Position numbers and translations under genes: made by a program. A stretch of 64,000 nucleotides of DNA from Pedobacter sp. Leaf176 (GTDB lineage: Bacteria > Bacteroidota > Bacteroidia > Sphingobacteriales > Sphingobacteriaceae): positions 151,029 through 215,028 of the forward strand of contig NZ_LMPD01000007.1 in NCBI RefSeq assembly GCF_001424305.1, given 5' to 3'. Of the stretch, positions 43,964 through 53,579 are shown piece by piece. The stretch's first letter is position 1. Each line of letters starts with the position of its first letter. The notes under the pieces are model-generated. The model saw only the letters and a list, made by a program, of their open reading frames with translations, made no database searches and was not told where the DNA came from.

Positions 43964-44782
43964 TTATCGAATCCGCTCCCGATATTCTTTAGGCGTTACA
44001 CCAAGTAATTTTTTCACATAGCGGGTAAAGAAAGAACGGCTCGAAAAGTACATTTCATCAGCTATTTCAGAAATGTTAAGGTGCTTGTTTTGCAATAATA
44101 TAATTATCCGCTCCTTGGCGTTACGCTGTATCCATTCTGAGGCGGTAATTCGGGTATTGGCCTTGCAAATATAATTGAGGTATTTGGGCGTGATATTGAG
44201 CTTATCACTATAAAACCTTACCTCACGCTCTCTCATGCAATGTTCCTGTACCAACTGTACGAACTGCTCGTACAAGGTGCCACTTTGTAAACTTCTTTTT
44301 TTTCTGTCGAGCTCGTCTTCAAAAATGTGCCACATCTCCAAAAGAAAGAGTTGCATTTGGAGTTTAAGTGCTTCCTCAAAAAATCGATGGTTTGTTTCCT
44401 GCGACATATCGTGAAGCAACTGAAAATTTTTCAGGATCTTCTTCTTGTCTTTTTCATCCGGATGCAAAATCGGATATTCCTTGGAATGTATTATGCTGTC
44501 TATGCTCGCCGTGGCACTTGGCAAACTCGCGGTAAGCAGATCGCTATCGACAAACAAAATCGTGGCCTTGAAATTTTTTGAGAATGACAGGTCAGAAACA
44601 TTGAGGCCGGCCAGCCAGAAGATAAACTCGCCCTTTTTACCTTGATATTGCCGGCCATTAAAGACAAATTTTACGCTCCCAAGCTGACAATAAATATGTG
44701 TATGGAACCGGATATTAAAATCCTCTGGGAATTCGCTTCCCGATACTGCTTTGCAAAGCATAACTTTTTGATTTGTTGCCAT
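43964..44782 (-). CDS. AraC-family transcriptional regulator
   Basis: The 272-residue regulator has a cupin-like N-terminal domain (IRFHTHIYCQLGSVKFVFNGRQYQG) and a C-terminal HTH pair (VRFYSDKLNITPKYLNYICKANT; LNISEIADEMYFSSRSFFTRYVKKLLGVTPKEYR). It differs from the AraC at 40.2 kb. It is divergent from the acetyltransferase gene and probably controls the plus-strand genes 44.9-48.3 kb. Confidence 0.93.
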   Translation of the reverse strand: MATNQKVMLCKAVSGSEFPEDFNIRFHTHIYCQLGSVKFVFNGRQYQGKKGEFIFWLAGLNVSDLSFSKNFKATILFVDSDLLTASLPSATASIDSIIHSKEYPILHPDEKDKKKILKNFQLLHDMSQETNHRFFEEALKLQMQLFLLEMWHIFEDELDRKKRSLQSGTLYEQFVQLVQEHCMREREVRFYSDKLNITPKYLNYICKANTRITASEWIQRNAKERIIILLQNKHLNISEIADEMYFSSRSFFTRYVKKLLGVTPKEYRERIR

Positions 44783-44872
44783 ATTAGGTAAAAATATAAC
44801 AATTAGTTAATAATAGGTAATATTTGACATTACTTGCGAAATAAATGTAACAGAACACCTCTCAGATCCATT

Positions 44873-44880
44873 TATCTTTG
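44873..44880 (+). promoter_or_regulatory. -7 box of the acetyltransferase operon
   Basis: TATCTTTG is an exact TAnnTTTG box, 22 bp before the ATG at 44903, in the divergent AraC intergenic region. Confidence 0.55.
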
Positions 44881-44902
44881 TTTAAGTAAAAAATTTAGGG
44901 CA

Positions 44903-45463
44903 ATGAGCATTAAGAACATTTTCAAGAGGTTACGCAATGGGGAAACCATTTTACCGAACGATGCCGAAGCATACAGAATGCGGGAAGAATCGTTTGCAAC
45001 CAAGAAACTTTTGGTGCAGATGAACAGCACCCCAGATCCCGATGAAATAAGAAAATATTTAAGCCAAATAACAGGTTCGGAAATTGATGAAAGTGTTGTT
45101 GTTTTTACGCCCTTGCATATCAATTACGGGAAGCATACCAAGATAGGCAAAAATGTATTTATCAATTTCGATTGTGTTTTTCTGGATCTTGGCGGAATTA
45201 CCATTGAGGACAATGTGTTCATCGCTCCGAAAGTAAGTCTGCTATCAGAAGGACATCCAATATCAGTTGAAGAACGGCATTCATTGGTTCCAAAAGCCAT
45301 TCACATCAAAAAGAATGTATGGATTGGTGCTGGAGCAACAGTACTCCCGGGTGTAACCATCGGAGAAAACGCCGTTGTTGCCGCGGGAGCAGTTGTTTCC
45401 AAAGATGTTGCTCCAGATACAATTGTCGGGGGAGTTCCGGCAAAATTCATCAAAAACATTTAA
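44903..45463 (+). CDS. hexapeptide-repeat sugar O-acetyltransferase (Maa/LacA-like)
   Basis: From the ATG at 44903 (TAGGG just before it) the protein has 186 residues. The N-terminal helix pair of maltose/galactoside acetyltransferases is followed by left-handed hexapeptide repeats: IGKNVFINFDCVFLDLGGITIEDNVFIAPKV, then IHIKKNVWIGAGATVLPGVTIGENAVVAAGAVV. The catalytic His is in LLSEGHPIS. It acetylates a sugar or similar hydroxyl from acetyl-CoA. The next gene starts one base after its stop. Confidence 0.92.
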   Translation: MSIKNIFKRLRNGETILPNDAEAYRMREESFATKKLLVQMNSTPDPDEIRKYLSQITGSEIDESVVVFTPLHINYGKHTKIGKNVFINFDCVFLDLGGITIEDNVFIAPKVSLLSEGHPISVEERHSLVPKAIHIKKNVWIGAGATVLPGVTIGENAVVAAGAVVSKDVAPDTIVGGVPAKFIKNI

Positions 45464-45464
45464 C

Positions 45465-46526
45465 ATGAAAAAATTACTTTTTATTGCGCTGACGGCGATC
45501 TTTTCTTCTGGTGCTGCAGCCGCACAATCTACATCAAACTCACTACAGATGAGAGAAATATCAGGACAGAACTATACCACGTTCAAGGTGAGTGACAAGG
45601 TAACTATGTATGCGGTTACGTTCAGGAACCAATATAAGATGGGAGTTGCGGGGCATCTTTTTATCCCCAATAATATGGACAGAAAAACAAAAAACCCTGC
45701 AATTATTGTCGGTCACCCGATGGGGGCGGTGAAGGAACAAAGCGCCGATGTTTATGCTTCGAATATGGCAGACAGAGGTTTTATCACCCTGGCAATCGAC
45801 CTTTCTTTCTGGGGGGAAAGTGAGGGCGGACCTCGTAACGCAGTCTTGCCTGATGTATACGCTGAAGATTTCAGTGCGGCCGTCGACTTTTTGGGAACAC
45901 GACTATTTGTTGACAGGAATAATATCGGGGTTATCGGCGTTTGTGGAAGTGGAAGCTTTGTGATCAGTGCTGCGAAGATAGATCCGAGGATGAAAGCTGT
46001 TGCAACGGTGAGTATGTATGATATGGGATCGGCCAACCGTGATGCGCTGAACCATTCACAAACCTTAGAGCAGAGAAAGCAGGTCATTGCTGAAGCAGCG
46101 GAACAGCGATATGCAGAATTTACAGGTGGGGAAACTAAATACACTGGCGGAACGGTACTAAAACTCGAGGCGAACCCCCACCCAATCCAGCGTGAGTTTT
46201 TTGATTTTTACAGAACCCCCCGTGGGGAATATACTCCAAAAGGAGCATCTAAAGAAACCACAACAAAACCAACCTTAAGCAGTAATACGAAATTCATGAA
46301 TTTTTATCCTTTCAATGATATCGAAACCATTTCTCCACGTCCACTGCTTTTCATTACCGGAGACCAGGCGCATTCAAAAGAATTTAGCGAAGATGCCTAT
46401 AAAATAGCAGCAATGCCCAAAGAGTTGGTTTATGTGAAAGGGGCAGGCCATGTAGACCTTTATGATAAAACCGACCTGATCCCATTTGATAAACTGGAAA
46501 CATTCTTTAAAACCCACTTAAAATAG
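45465..46526 (+). CDS. secreted alpha/beta hydrolase
   Basis: From the ATG at 45465 the protein has 353 residues and a signal peptide (AAAAQS). The fold is shown by NPAIIVGHPMGAVKEQSADVYA, FITLAIDLSFWGESEG, and the elbow IGVCGSGSF, where the nucleophile is probably Ser162 in CGSG, a variant of GxSxG. The His is in GAGHVDLYD near the end. This subfamily occurs beside cupins and cyclophilin-like proteins and is of unknown substrate. A longer upstream start would overlap the acetyltransferase. Confidence 0.9.
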   Translation: MKKLLFIALTAIFSSGAAAAQSTSNSLQMREISGQNYTTFKVSDKVTMYAVTFRNQYKMGVAGHLFIPNNMDRKTKNPAIIVGHPMGAVKEQSADVYASNMADRGFITLAIDLSFWGESEGGPRNAVLPDVYAEDFSAAVDFLGTRLFVDRNNIGVIGVCGSGSFVISAAKIDPRMKAVATVSMYDMGSANRDALNHSQTLEQRKQVIAEAAEQRYAEFTGGETKYTGGTVLKLEANPHPIQREFFDFYRTPRGEYTPKGASKETTTKPTLSSNTKFMNFYPFNDIETISPRPLLFITGDQAHSKEFSEDAYKIAAMPKELVYVKGAGHVDLYDKTDLIPFDKLETFFKTHLK

Positions 46527-46533
46527 AACCAGG

Positions 46534-47016
46534 ATGAAAAACGTACTAACAAGCCTGATCCTGTCTGCCTCCCTGTCGTTAGGAATGGCAAGCTGCGACA
46601 AAGGTAACGAGCCTATCTCAATCCAGGAGAATGGCGATTCTAATGTAACTACTACCAACCCATCTACCAGCAAAATGAAAATTACAATAGGAAGCGATTT
46701 ATTTACGGTAACGCTTTATGACAATCCAAGTGCGACGGCTTTTAGGGCAAGGTTGCCGCTCACCATCAATATGACGGAACTGAACGGCAACGAAAAATAT
46801 TACGATCTGCCAAACAGTTTGCCTGCCAATGCATCGGTTGGTGGAAATATCAAAGTGGGCGACTTAACGCTTTACGGGAGCAATACCCTCGTTTTATTTT
46901 ATAAAGGCTTCAACACGTCATACAGCTATACAAAACTAGGCTATGTTGACAATCCCAGCGGACTTGCCACGGCGTTGGGCAACGGAAATGTTGTCGTAAA
47001 ATTTGAGAACAACTAG
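46534..47016 (+). CDS. cyclophilin-like lipoprotein
   Basis: The 160-residue protein has a lipobox (MASC, Cys21) and a Ser/Thr/Asn linker. A domain of the cyclophilin-like fold (Cyclophil_like2) follows: MKITIGSDLFTVTLYDNPSATAFRARLPL, then YYDLP and VGDLTLYGSNTLVLFYKGF. This fold is not expected to isomerise prolines. It is 7 bp after the hydrolase gene and 13 bp before the cupin gene. Confidence 0.85.
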   Translation: MKNVLTSLILSASLSLGMASCDKGNEPISIQENGDSNVTTTNPSTSKMKITIGSDLFTVTLYDNPSATAFRARLPLTINMTELNGNEKYYDLPNSLPANASVGGNIKVGDLTLYGSNTLVLFYKGFNTSYSYTKLGYVDNPSGLATALGNGNVVVKFENN

Positions 47017-47029
47017 AACATCATACGAT

Positions 47030-47527
47030 ATGAAAATCAAGATAAAGATAGCTTCGATACTAATCATAGGCGCTTTTGCAACATCTTGCAGTAGCCCAAA
47101 AAACGACAATGAAATGAAAGCAGAGAGAAATGAATTAATTGAAATTTTCCCGAAAGGACAAAAAGGACCAAGCGAAAATTTCACGGGAAATGCTTATCAT
47201 GTAGGTCTGGTAGATCCGGATAGCACTTTTACCACATCGGTAGGGAATGTATATTTCGAGCCAGGTGCGAGAAGCAATTGGCACAGTCATCCAGCCGGTC
47301 AGATTTTAATCATCACTGACGGTGTTGGCTATCATCAAATCGAAGGACAGCCTATTGAAATCCTTAAAAAAGGAAGTGTGGTAAAATGTCCGCCAAATGT
47401 TCGTCACTGGCATGGAGCAAGTGAAAATGTAGGTTTACAGCAATTGTACATCGTTCCCAATACGGAGAAAGGCATTGTCAATTGGCAGGAAGCGGTGGGG
47501 GATGAAGTGTATAAAAATTCCAGATAG
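47030..47527 (+). CDS. cupin lipoprotein
   Basis: From the ATG at 47030 the protein has 165 residues with a lipobox (ATSC). The cupin motifs are SNWHSHPAGQILIITDGVGYHQ and CPPNVRHWHGASEN. The C-terminal WQEAVGDEVY is typical of cupins that accompany carboxymuconolactone decarboxylase-like and SDR enzymes. It precedes an SDR gene by 23 bp. Confidence 0.9.
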   Translation: MKIKIKIASILIIGAFATSCSSPKNDNEMKAERNELIEIFPKGQKGPSENFTGNAYHVGLVDPDSTFTTSVGNVYFEPGARSNWHSHPAGQILIITDGVGYHQIEGQPIEILKKGSVVKCPPNVRHWHGASENVGLQQLYIVPNTEKGIVNWQEAVGDEVYKNSR

Positions 47528-47550
47528 ATCTCAAAATAAATAAAATTTTT

Positions 47551-48264
47551 ATGGAAAATAATATCAAGGACAAAATAGTAATCATTACAGGGGCCAGCAG
47601 TGGATTGGGGGAAGCAGCAGCGAAGCATTTGGCCTCACTTGGCGCAGTTGTTGTACTTGGCGCAAGAAGAGCCGACAAAATTGCAAAGCTGGCAAAAGAT
47701 ATTCAGGATGTGGGTGGACAAGCACTTGCCGTTACTGCGGATGTAACCAATCTTGAGCAGGTAAAAAACCTGGTTGATAGTGCTGTTGATCAATTTGGAC
47801 GTATAGATGTGATACTCAACAATGCTGGAATAATGCCTCTTTCGCCAATGGACAGGGTTAATGTTGAGGAGTGGAACACGATGATAGATGTGAACATCAA
47901 AGGCGTACTCAATGGCATTGCCGCAGTTCTACCTTATATGAAAGCGCAAAAGTCCGGGCAGATTATCAATACTTCTTCTGTGGCTGGACATAAGGTATTC
48001 CACGGTTCTGCAGTTTATTCTGCTACAAAATATGCTGTTCGTGCATTAACGGAAGGTTTACGAATGGAGATAAAACCATATAACATCCGTACTACGATTG
48101 TGTGTCCGGGCGCCGCTAAGACAGAATTGCTGGAACACATCTCTGAGGTAGATATTCAGCAGGCCAACAAGGATTATGTGGGAGGTGTGGGAATCAGTCC
48201 GGACAGCTTTGCCCGAGTGGTTGCCTTTGCAATCGGCCAGCCGGAGGATGTAGATGTTAATTAA
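47551..48264 (+). CDS. short-chain dehydrogenase/reductase
   Basis: The 237-residue classical SDR has the cofactor motif TGASSGLGEAAAKHLASLGA, the structural NNAG, and the catalytic YSATK after SS (Ser-Tyr-Lys triad). It ends soon after GISPDSFARVVAFAIGQPEDVDVN. The Arg pair after GA (ARRADK) suggests NADP preference. It is the last gene of the 44.9-48.3 kb operon. Confidence 0.93.
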   Translation: MENNIKDKIVIITGASSGLGEAAAKHLASLGAVVVLGARRADKIAKLAKDIQDVGGQALAVTADVTNLEQVKNLVDSAVDQFGRIDVILNNAGIMPLSPMDRVNVEEWNTMIDVNIKGVLNGIAAVLPYMKAQKSGQIINTSSVAGHKVFHGSAVYSATKYAVRALTEGLRMEIKPYNIRTTIVCPGAAKTELLEHISEVDIQQANKDYVGGVGISPDSFARVVAFAIGQPEDVDVN

Positions 48265-48709
48265 ATCATCTTCCGTCCAACAGTGCAGGAACTTTAACCG
48301 GCATTCTAAATATATGTGGCATATGGATATTAACCGGAACCATATTGGAATAAAAATTATAACAATGGCAAACATGGAAAAGTGAAGAATTGAATTATTT
48401 TCCCTGTAGGCGAAAAAATGATATAAGGTTTATAATATGTAAGCTTATATTCTTTAACGGCGGTTTCAGTGTCGTTTAGTCAAATATTTATAAATGCTTA
48501 AAGTTATATTTAGTCACTTATAGCTTTGGTTTTATTGCAGCTAATTCGTATGGCTCATTAACTCTATATCTACTACAGATGAGTGGCATCCTAGAAAAGG
48601 CTTGGCCGACTTTATAAAGAAATTATGATCTATTGATCGTATTTAAATTGACAAAAAGCTAACTTTAAGAACATGCAATAATCAGTGCTAACTTATCTGA
48701 TAAAAATTT
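48265..48709. other. intergenic, no gene seen
   Basis: The 445-bp AT-rich gap contains no convincing gene or strong terminator. It must hold the promoter of the aldehyde oxidoreductase operon. Confidence 0.55.
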
Positions 48710-49357
48710 ATGGAAAACGATAATCGTTTAAAGCTGTCCCGTAGGGAAATGATAATTGGCACAACGGCAGCGATTTCGGCCATAGCTGCTACCAAATTAA
48801 CAAGCATAGAGGCTGGCGAATCAAATAAAATTGCTTTAGCAGATGTTTCGTTTGTTGTAAATGGAAAAAAGCAGCACTTAGCACTTGATACCAGAACAAC
48901 GTTACTTGATGCCCTCAGGGAACATCTTAAATTAAACGGTACAAAAAAGGGATGTGACCACGGACAATGCGGAGCCTGTACTGTAATGGTAAATGGCCGC
49001 AGAATCAATTCATGTCTTTCTCTTGCACTTCAGCATGAAGACGATAATATTGTGACTATTGAGGGCCTTGGCTCGCCGGATAAACTGCACGCGATGCAAG
49101 CGGCATTTATAAAGCATGATGCTTATCAATGCGGGTATTGTACTCCAGGGCAAATCTGTTCCGCAGTGGCTGTCATAAATGAGATAAATTCCGGGATACC
49201 GAGCCATGTCAGTACAAATTTGAACCAATCTCCTATATTAAACAACGATGAAATCGGGGAAAGAATGAGCGGTAATATTTGCCGTTGTGGCGCTTACTCA
49301 AATATTGTAGAGGCCATTACAGAAGTCGCGTCAAAAGCAGTTAAAAAAGCCAGATAA
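48710..49357 (+). CDS. paoA: aldehyde oxidoreductase, 2Fe-2S subunit (PaoA-type)
   Basis: The 215-residue subunit has a twin-arginine signal (SRREMIIGTTAAISAIAA) for export of the folded enzyme. The plant-type 2Fe-2S site uses C82, C87, C90 and C102; the second site uses C141, C144, C191 and C193 (CRCG). These are the two clusters of the xanthine-oxidase family. It transfers electrons from the molybdenum subunit to FAD. The three subunit genes follow each other within 22 bp or less. A PaoD/XdhC-like maturation gene is not visible here. Confidence 0.95.
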   Translation: MENDNRLKLSRREMIIGTTAAISAIAATKLTSIEAGESNKIALADVSFVVNGKKQHLALDTRTTLLDALREHLKLNGTKKGCDHGQCGACTVMVNGRRINSCLSLALQHEDDNIVTIEGLGSPDKLHAMQAAFIKHDAYQCGYCTPGQICSAVAVINEINSGIPSHVSTNLNQSPILNNDEIGERMSGNICRCGAYSNIVEAITEVASKAVKKAR

Positions 49358-49379
49358 ATAGTCCATATCAGAAGAAAAT

Positions 49380-50330
49380 ATGAAGTCATTTACCTATCAG
49401 CGTGTCACTACCGCATTGGATGCTGCAAAGGCCGCCGACAAAACTCCAGGTTCAAAATTTATTGCCGGAGGAACCAATCTTCTGGACTTGATGAAATTGC
49501 AGATTGAAAAACCTGCCCACCTCATCGATATCAGCAAAACTGGCTTAAATAAGATTGAACTTAACACAGATGGAGGGCTTCGCATAGGAGCAATGGTAAA
49601 TAATACCGATCTTGCTTCACACAATGTGGTTCGTCGAGACTATGGCTTACTGGCAAGAGCACTGCTTTCAGGTGCATCTGGTCAGCTTCGTAACAAAGCT
49701 ACAACAAGCGGCAATTTGCTGCAGCGTACCAGATGCCCATATTTCTATGATACCAATCAGCTTTGCAACAAAAGGGTGCCTGGTAGTGGTTGTGCTGCCA
49801 TCGCGGGGTTCAGCAGGCAACTGGCTATAATCGGTAGTAGCGACCATTGCATCGCCACCCACCCCAGTGATATGGCGGTAGCTATGAGGGCCCTCGATGC
49901 TACGGTCGAAACTGTAAATGTAAGAGGTGAACATAGAAAAATCCCGATAGCCGATTTGTACCTTCTTCCGGGATCCACGCCTCATCTGGAAAACACACTC
50001 CAACCAGGCGAAATCATTACTTCAGTCCTTCTTCCACCACCCATCGGTGGTAAACAGATATACCAGAAAATAAGAGACAGAGCATCTTACGCATTTGCAA
50101 CCATTTCAGTTGGCGCAATTATCTATCCCGACGGATCGGGGAAACTGGCACTTGGCGGGGTGGCTGCCAAACCCTGGCGTATTGAGCAAGCAGAGGCGCT
50201 TTTGCCCAAAGGTTCTAAACTAGTTACAGAACGTTTATTGGCGGGAGCAAGACCAACCGGAGAGAACCAATATAAAATTATGCTGGTCGAGCGCACCATA
50301 GAATCCGTTATTCAGCAAGCTAAAAGGTAA
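49380..50330 (+). CDS. paoB: aldehyde oxidoreductase, FAD subunit (PaoB-type)
   Basis: The 316-residue subunit has the FAD-binding stretch FIAGGTNLLDLMK and the CO-dehydrogenase flavoprotein C-terminal domain. Cys119, Cys129 and Cys138 in the insert RCPYFYD...LCNKRVPGSGC match the loop that carries the extra 4Fe-4S cluster of E. coli PaoB-type proteins. It ends 1 bp before the large subunit gene. Confidence 0.94.
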   Translation: MKSFTYQRVTTALDAAKAADKTPGSKFIAGGTNLLDLMKLQIEKPAHLIDISKTGLNKIELNTDGGLRIGAMVNNTDLASHNVVRRDYGLLARALLSGASGQLRNKATTSGNLLQRTRCPYFYDTNQLCNKRVPGSGCAAIAGFSRQLAIIGSSDHCIATHPSDMAVAMRALDATVETVNVRGEHRKIPIADLYLLPGSTPHLENTLQPGEIITSVLLPPPIGGKQIYQKIRDRASYAFATISVGAIIYPDGSGKLALGGVAAKPWRIEQAEALLPKGSKLVTERLLAGARPTGENQYKIMLVERTIESVIQQAKR

Positions 50331-50331
50331 T

Positions 50332-52551
50332 ATGAAATTTGATAAACCAGCAGGAAAAAATGCAATCGATCAGCTTAAAGTGGTTGGTAAACCGATTGAT
50401 AGAATAGATGGGCCACTAAAAACAACAGGCCGTGCAACTTACGCCTATGAACATCAAATAGCTGAGACAAAACCGGCATATGGATATATTGTTGGCGCAG
50501 GTATTGCAAAGGGACGAATTGAGGCTATTCATCAAACGGCAGCAAAATCACTTCCTGGTGTCATCGGAGTTATCACCGCTTCGAATGCCGGGCCGCTTAA
50601 AACCGGACGATTTTATGCAGATAGACTCTTAGCAGGTCCGGATGTTGATCATTACCATCAGGCAATTGCAATAGTGGTAGCCGAATCCTTTGAGCAGGCC
50701 CGTGCAGGTGCTGCTTTACTTAGGGTCGATTATGTCAAGTCCAAAGGTTCCTTTGATTTAAAGAAAGCAGGAGCTTCGGCAACAATACTGAACCCGGGCC
50801 GACCTTCAACAGCAGCTACAGCAGAAGTTAGTAGTTTTGAAGACGGTTTTAAATCTGCGCCTTTCAAGCTTGATGAAATCTATACTACTCCTGATCAATC
50901 TCACGCGATGATGGAACCTCATGCAACCATTGCCAAATGGGATGGGGAAAAACTTACCTGTTGGTGCTCCATCCAGCAAATTAACTGGGGCGTTCGCGAT
51001 CTGGCTAATATTTTGGGCATTGACCCAAAAAACATCCGTTTGATTTCTGCTTTTATTGGTGGAGGATTTGGCGGAAAGGGTACCGTGCTTTCAGATATCG
51101 TGGCAGCATCACTTGCTGCAAGGCTTACCGGACGAACAGTCAAAATCACCTTGCAAAGGACATTGATGTTCAATAATACCATTCACCGACCTGCCACCAT
51201 TCAAAGATTGAGGATCGGAGCAGATGCTGATGGTACCATAACATCCATTGGACATGAAAGCCTTTCGGGCAATATTCCCCGAGGGTTTGCGGAATATACA
51301 ACTACATCCACAAGAACACTATACGCCGGCAAGAACAGGATGACACAACTTAAACTGGCATTGCTCAACCTGCCTGAGGGAGCTGCTATGCGTGCCCCAG
51401 GCGAGGCATCGGGTATGATGGCTCTTGAAATCGCTATGGATGAAATGGCTGCAAAGCTCAAGATGGATCCGGTAGAGTTCAGGATTAAAAATGATACACA
51501 AGTTCATCCAGAAAATCCAAAGCGCACGTTTTCAACCCGGTTACTGGTTGAGTGCCTGCAAACAGGGGCAAAAAAGTTTAAATGGGAAAGCCGCAGCAAG
51601 CAGCCACGCGGTAAAGAGGAAGGAGACTGGCTGCTGGGAATGGGTGTGGCTTCCGCTGTGCGGGGTGCACCGATTATGAAATGCGCTGCCAGAGTTCGTC
51701 TTAGTAATAAAGGAATCGTTACAGTAGAAACCGATATGACTGATATTGGTACCGGTAGTTATACCATCATTGCACAAACGGCAGCAGAAATGATGGGCAT
51801 TGAAATTAATAAGGTGGTTGTTAAATTAGGCGATTCCAGTTTGCCGGAGTCGCCAGGCTCAGCGGGCCAGTGGGGCGCTGCTTCCTCCACTTCGGGAGTT
51901 TATGCTGCCTGCGTTAAACTTCGGGAAAAGGTCGAGCAGATGTTCGGATTCGAACCGGGAACGGCAGAGTTCTCCGATGGAAAAGTCAGCGTGAAGAATA
52001 AGAAGTATTCTTTATCGAAAGCTGCTGATTCCGGGGAGCTCATATCTGAGGATGAAATGACTTACGGCGAACTCTCCAGAGAGTTTGCTCAGGATACTTT
52101 TGGTGCCCACTTTGTAGAAGTTGCCGTTAATAAATACAGCTGCGAGATCAGGGTAAGGCGGATGTTGGCAGTTTGCCACGCAGGAAGAATTTTAAACCCT
52201 AAAACCGCCCGAAGTCAGGTGATAGGTGCGATGACCATGGGTGTGGGTGCCGCATTGATGGAAGAGCTTGTAGTTGATACTAATGTTGGCTTTTTTGTGA
52301 ACCATGACTTAGCCGGATATGAGGTTCCCGTACATGCTGACATTCCTCATCAGGATGTTATTCTACTTGAAGACCTTGATCCGACGATGTCGCCTATGAA
52401 AGCCAAGGGCATCGGTGAACTGGGCTTGGTAGGCGTTGCTGCTGCAATTGCAAATGCGGTTTATAATGCTACAGGAGTGAGAATCAGAGAATACCCTATA
52501 TCTTTACATAAAATTCTCGAATCAAGTTATAACTTGGAAGAAAACAATTAG
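50332..52551 (+). CDS. paoC: aldehyde oxidoreductase, molybdenum subunit (PaoC-type)
   Basis: The 739-residue catalytic subunit opens with VVGKPIDRIDGPLKTTGRATYAYE and has the molybdenum-cofactor regions FIGGGFGGKG, MRAPGEASGMMALE and GQWGAASSTSG. The catalytic Glu is in KGIGELGLVGVAAAIANA near the end, as in the xanthine-oxidase family. It oxidises aldehydes, probably aromatic, to acids, with electrons passed to FeS and FAD. No signal peptide is needed because PaoA carries the Tat signal. Confidence 0.95.
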   Translation: MKFDKPAGKNAIDQLKVVGKPIDRIDGPLKTTGRATYAYEHQIAETKPAYGYIVGAGIAKGRIEAIHQTAAKSLPGVIGVITASNAGPLKTGRFYADRLLAGPDVDHYHQAIAIVVAESFEQARAGAALLRVDYVKSKGSFDLKKAGASATILNPGRPSTAATAEVSSFEDGFKSAPFKLDEIYTTPDQSHAMMEPHATIAKWDGEKLTCWCSIQQINWGVRDLANILGIDPKNIRLISAFIGGGFGGKGTVLSDIVAASLAARLTGRTVKITLQRTLMFNNTIHRPATIQRLRIGADADGTITSIGHESLSGNIPRGFAEYTTTSTRTLYAGKNRMTQLKLALLNLPEGAAMRAPGEASGMMALEIAMDEMAAKLKMDPVEFRIKNDTQVHPENPKRTFSTRLLVECLQTGAKKFKWESRSKQPRGKEEGDWLLGMGVASAVRGAPIMKCAARVRLSNKGIVTVETDMTDIGTGSYTIIAQTAAEMMGIEINKVVVKLGDSSLPESPGSAGQWGAASSTSGVYAACVKLREKVEQMFGFEPGTAEFSDGKVSVKNKKYSLSKAADSGELISEDEMTYGELSREFAQDTFGAHFVEVAVNKYSCEIRVRRMLAVCHAGRILNPKTARSQVIGAMTMGVGAALMEELVVDTNVGFFVNHDLAGYEVPVHADIPHQDVILLEDLDPTMSPMKAKGIGELGLVGVAAAIANAVYNATGVRIREYPISLHKILESSYNLEENN

Positions 52552-53446
52552 TTGCAGACTTTAAAAAAAAACATGGTTTTTTGAGCATGATTCTCATAAA
52601 TTCATTCCAATTCCAATCAGAATTTTAGTTTTTGATAATTCGAATTGTATTAAATAAAGGCTAAATGGAAGTTGAGTATTATTTGAAATAATGTGGAACT
52701 TTCAATTCCCGCTTCCTAAAATTATCTTAAAAAAAAATACAAATTTCATGTCAATGGCGTTGTTATATAAATGGTGGGTGTAACTTCCAATTAAATAGCA
52801 ATCTACACAGTATTCGTGGATAGTCGCGAAAAAATGTAAAGCGTAAACGGATTTTCCGGTTTTACCTGATAATGGAATAATATTCTAGCTGATCAATGTT
52901 CGCAAATGAACCTAACCCATATGTTTATTTGGTATCTTAAATAGCGATTTATGGAGTTGAACGCTGATGCCCGGAAATTTAATATTTAGATAGTTACAGT
53001 ATACCTTAACAATAGGGGTTGATACTAAAAAGTTCGAACCAATAAATTCAATCAAACTTATTTGTAAGTAACTAATATCTGATGTTTTAAGTTTAAAAAT
53101 TAAGAGGCATACTTCTTAGATGCCTCTTAATTGCCATTATGGTAGAGTCAATCCGCGGAAGTTCGACCCTCTTCGAACATTGTGAAGCAGTTGTTAATTT
53201 TGAAAAAACTTTAAAAAATAAGATTGAAGGGCAGTATCGAAGAAAGAAAAGTTATGAAAAAACTTACAAGTAAACTAAGGGAAAAATGGTCAGCTAAGGG
53301 ATTCTGTTCTTCTGTCAAGTCCAAAACGATTATCGTATAGAATACCTAAACAATTTTCCTTGCTCGCATTGTCATCGTAAGTTTGTATAAATAGGTTTTG
53401 AGAATTGCTGTCAGAATATAATTTTGTTCAGCATAAAAGATCCAGC
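52552..53446. other. intergenic between paoC and the IS110 element
   Basis: This long AT-rich stretch has no convincing gene; a 28-codon frame (53254-53340) is the only small candidate and is weak. It holds one strong hairpin (53101-53131). The left boundary of the IS110 element probably lies in its last part. Confidence 0.5.
53101..53131. terminator. 11-bp perfect hairpin
   Basis: TTAAGAGGCAT pairs with ATGCCTCTTAA across a 9-nt loop. A-rich and T-rich flanks are present. It may end the aldehyde oxidoreductase transcript, though it lies 550 bp past paoC. Confidence 0.5.
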
Positions 53447-53518
53447 AAAGAGAAGGAATAAGACTTTTACTTGTCATTGGCCAATAAGGTCCTTCAGGAT
53501 GTTAGTCCCCTTCTCTTT
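53447..53518 (+). ncRNA. candidate structured leader (possible bridge RNA)
   Basis: AAAGAGAAGG (53447-53456) and CCTTCTCTTT (53509-53518) form a perfect 10-bp stem enclosing 52 nt, just upstream of the recombinase. IS110-group elements encode a bridge RNA in this position. Only the stem is seen; target- and donor-binding loops are not identified. Confidence 0.3.
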
Positions 53519-53579
53519 CTTTATCCTAAACTTGAACAGTTCATTAGGCCTGGGAGCCTGTTTATACAATTGATAAGTT

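Noticed and set aside
41201..48264. Aromatic (protocatechuate) degradation pathway
   Set aside because: Carboxymuconolactone decarboxylase-like and cupin genes are present, but they carry signal peptides and no ring-cleavage or lactonising genes accompany them.
53254..53340. 28-codon basic frame upstream of IS110
   Set aside because: Too short and without conserved features or a clear ribosome-binding site; position fits a non-coding part near the element.
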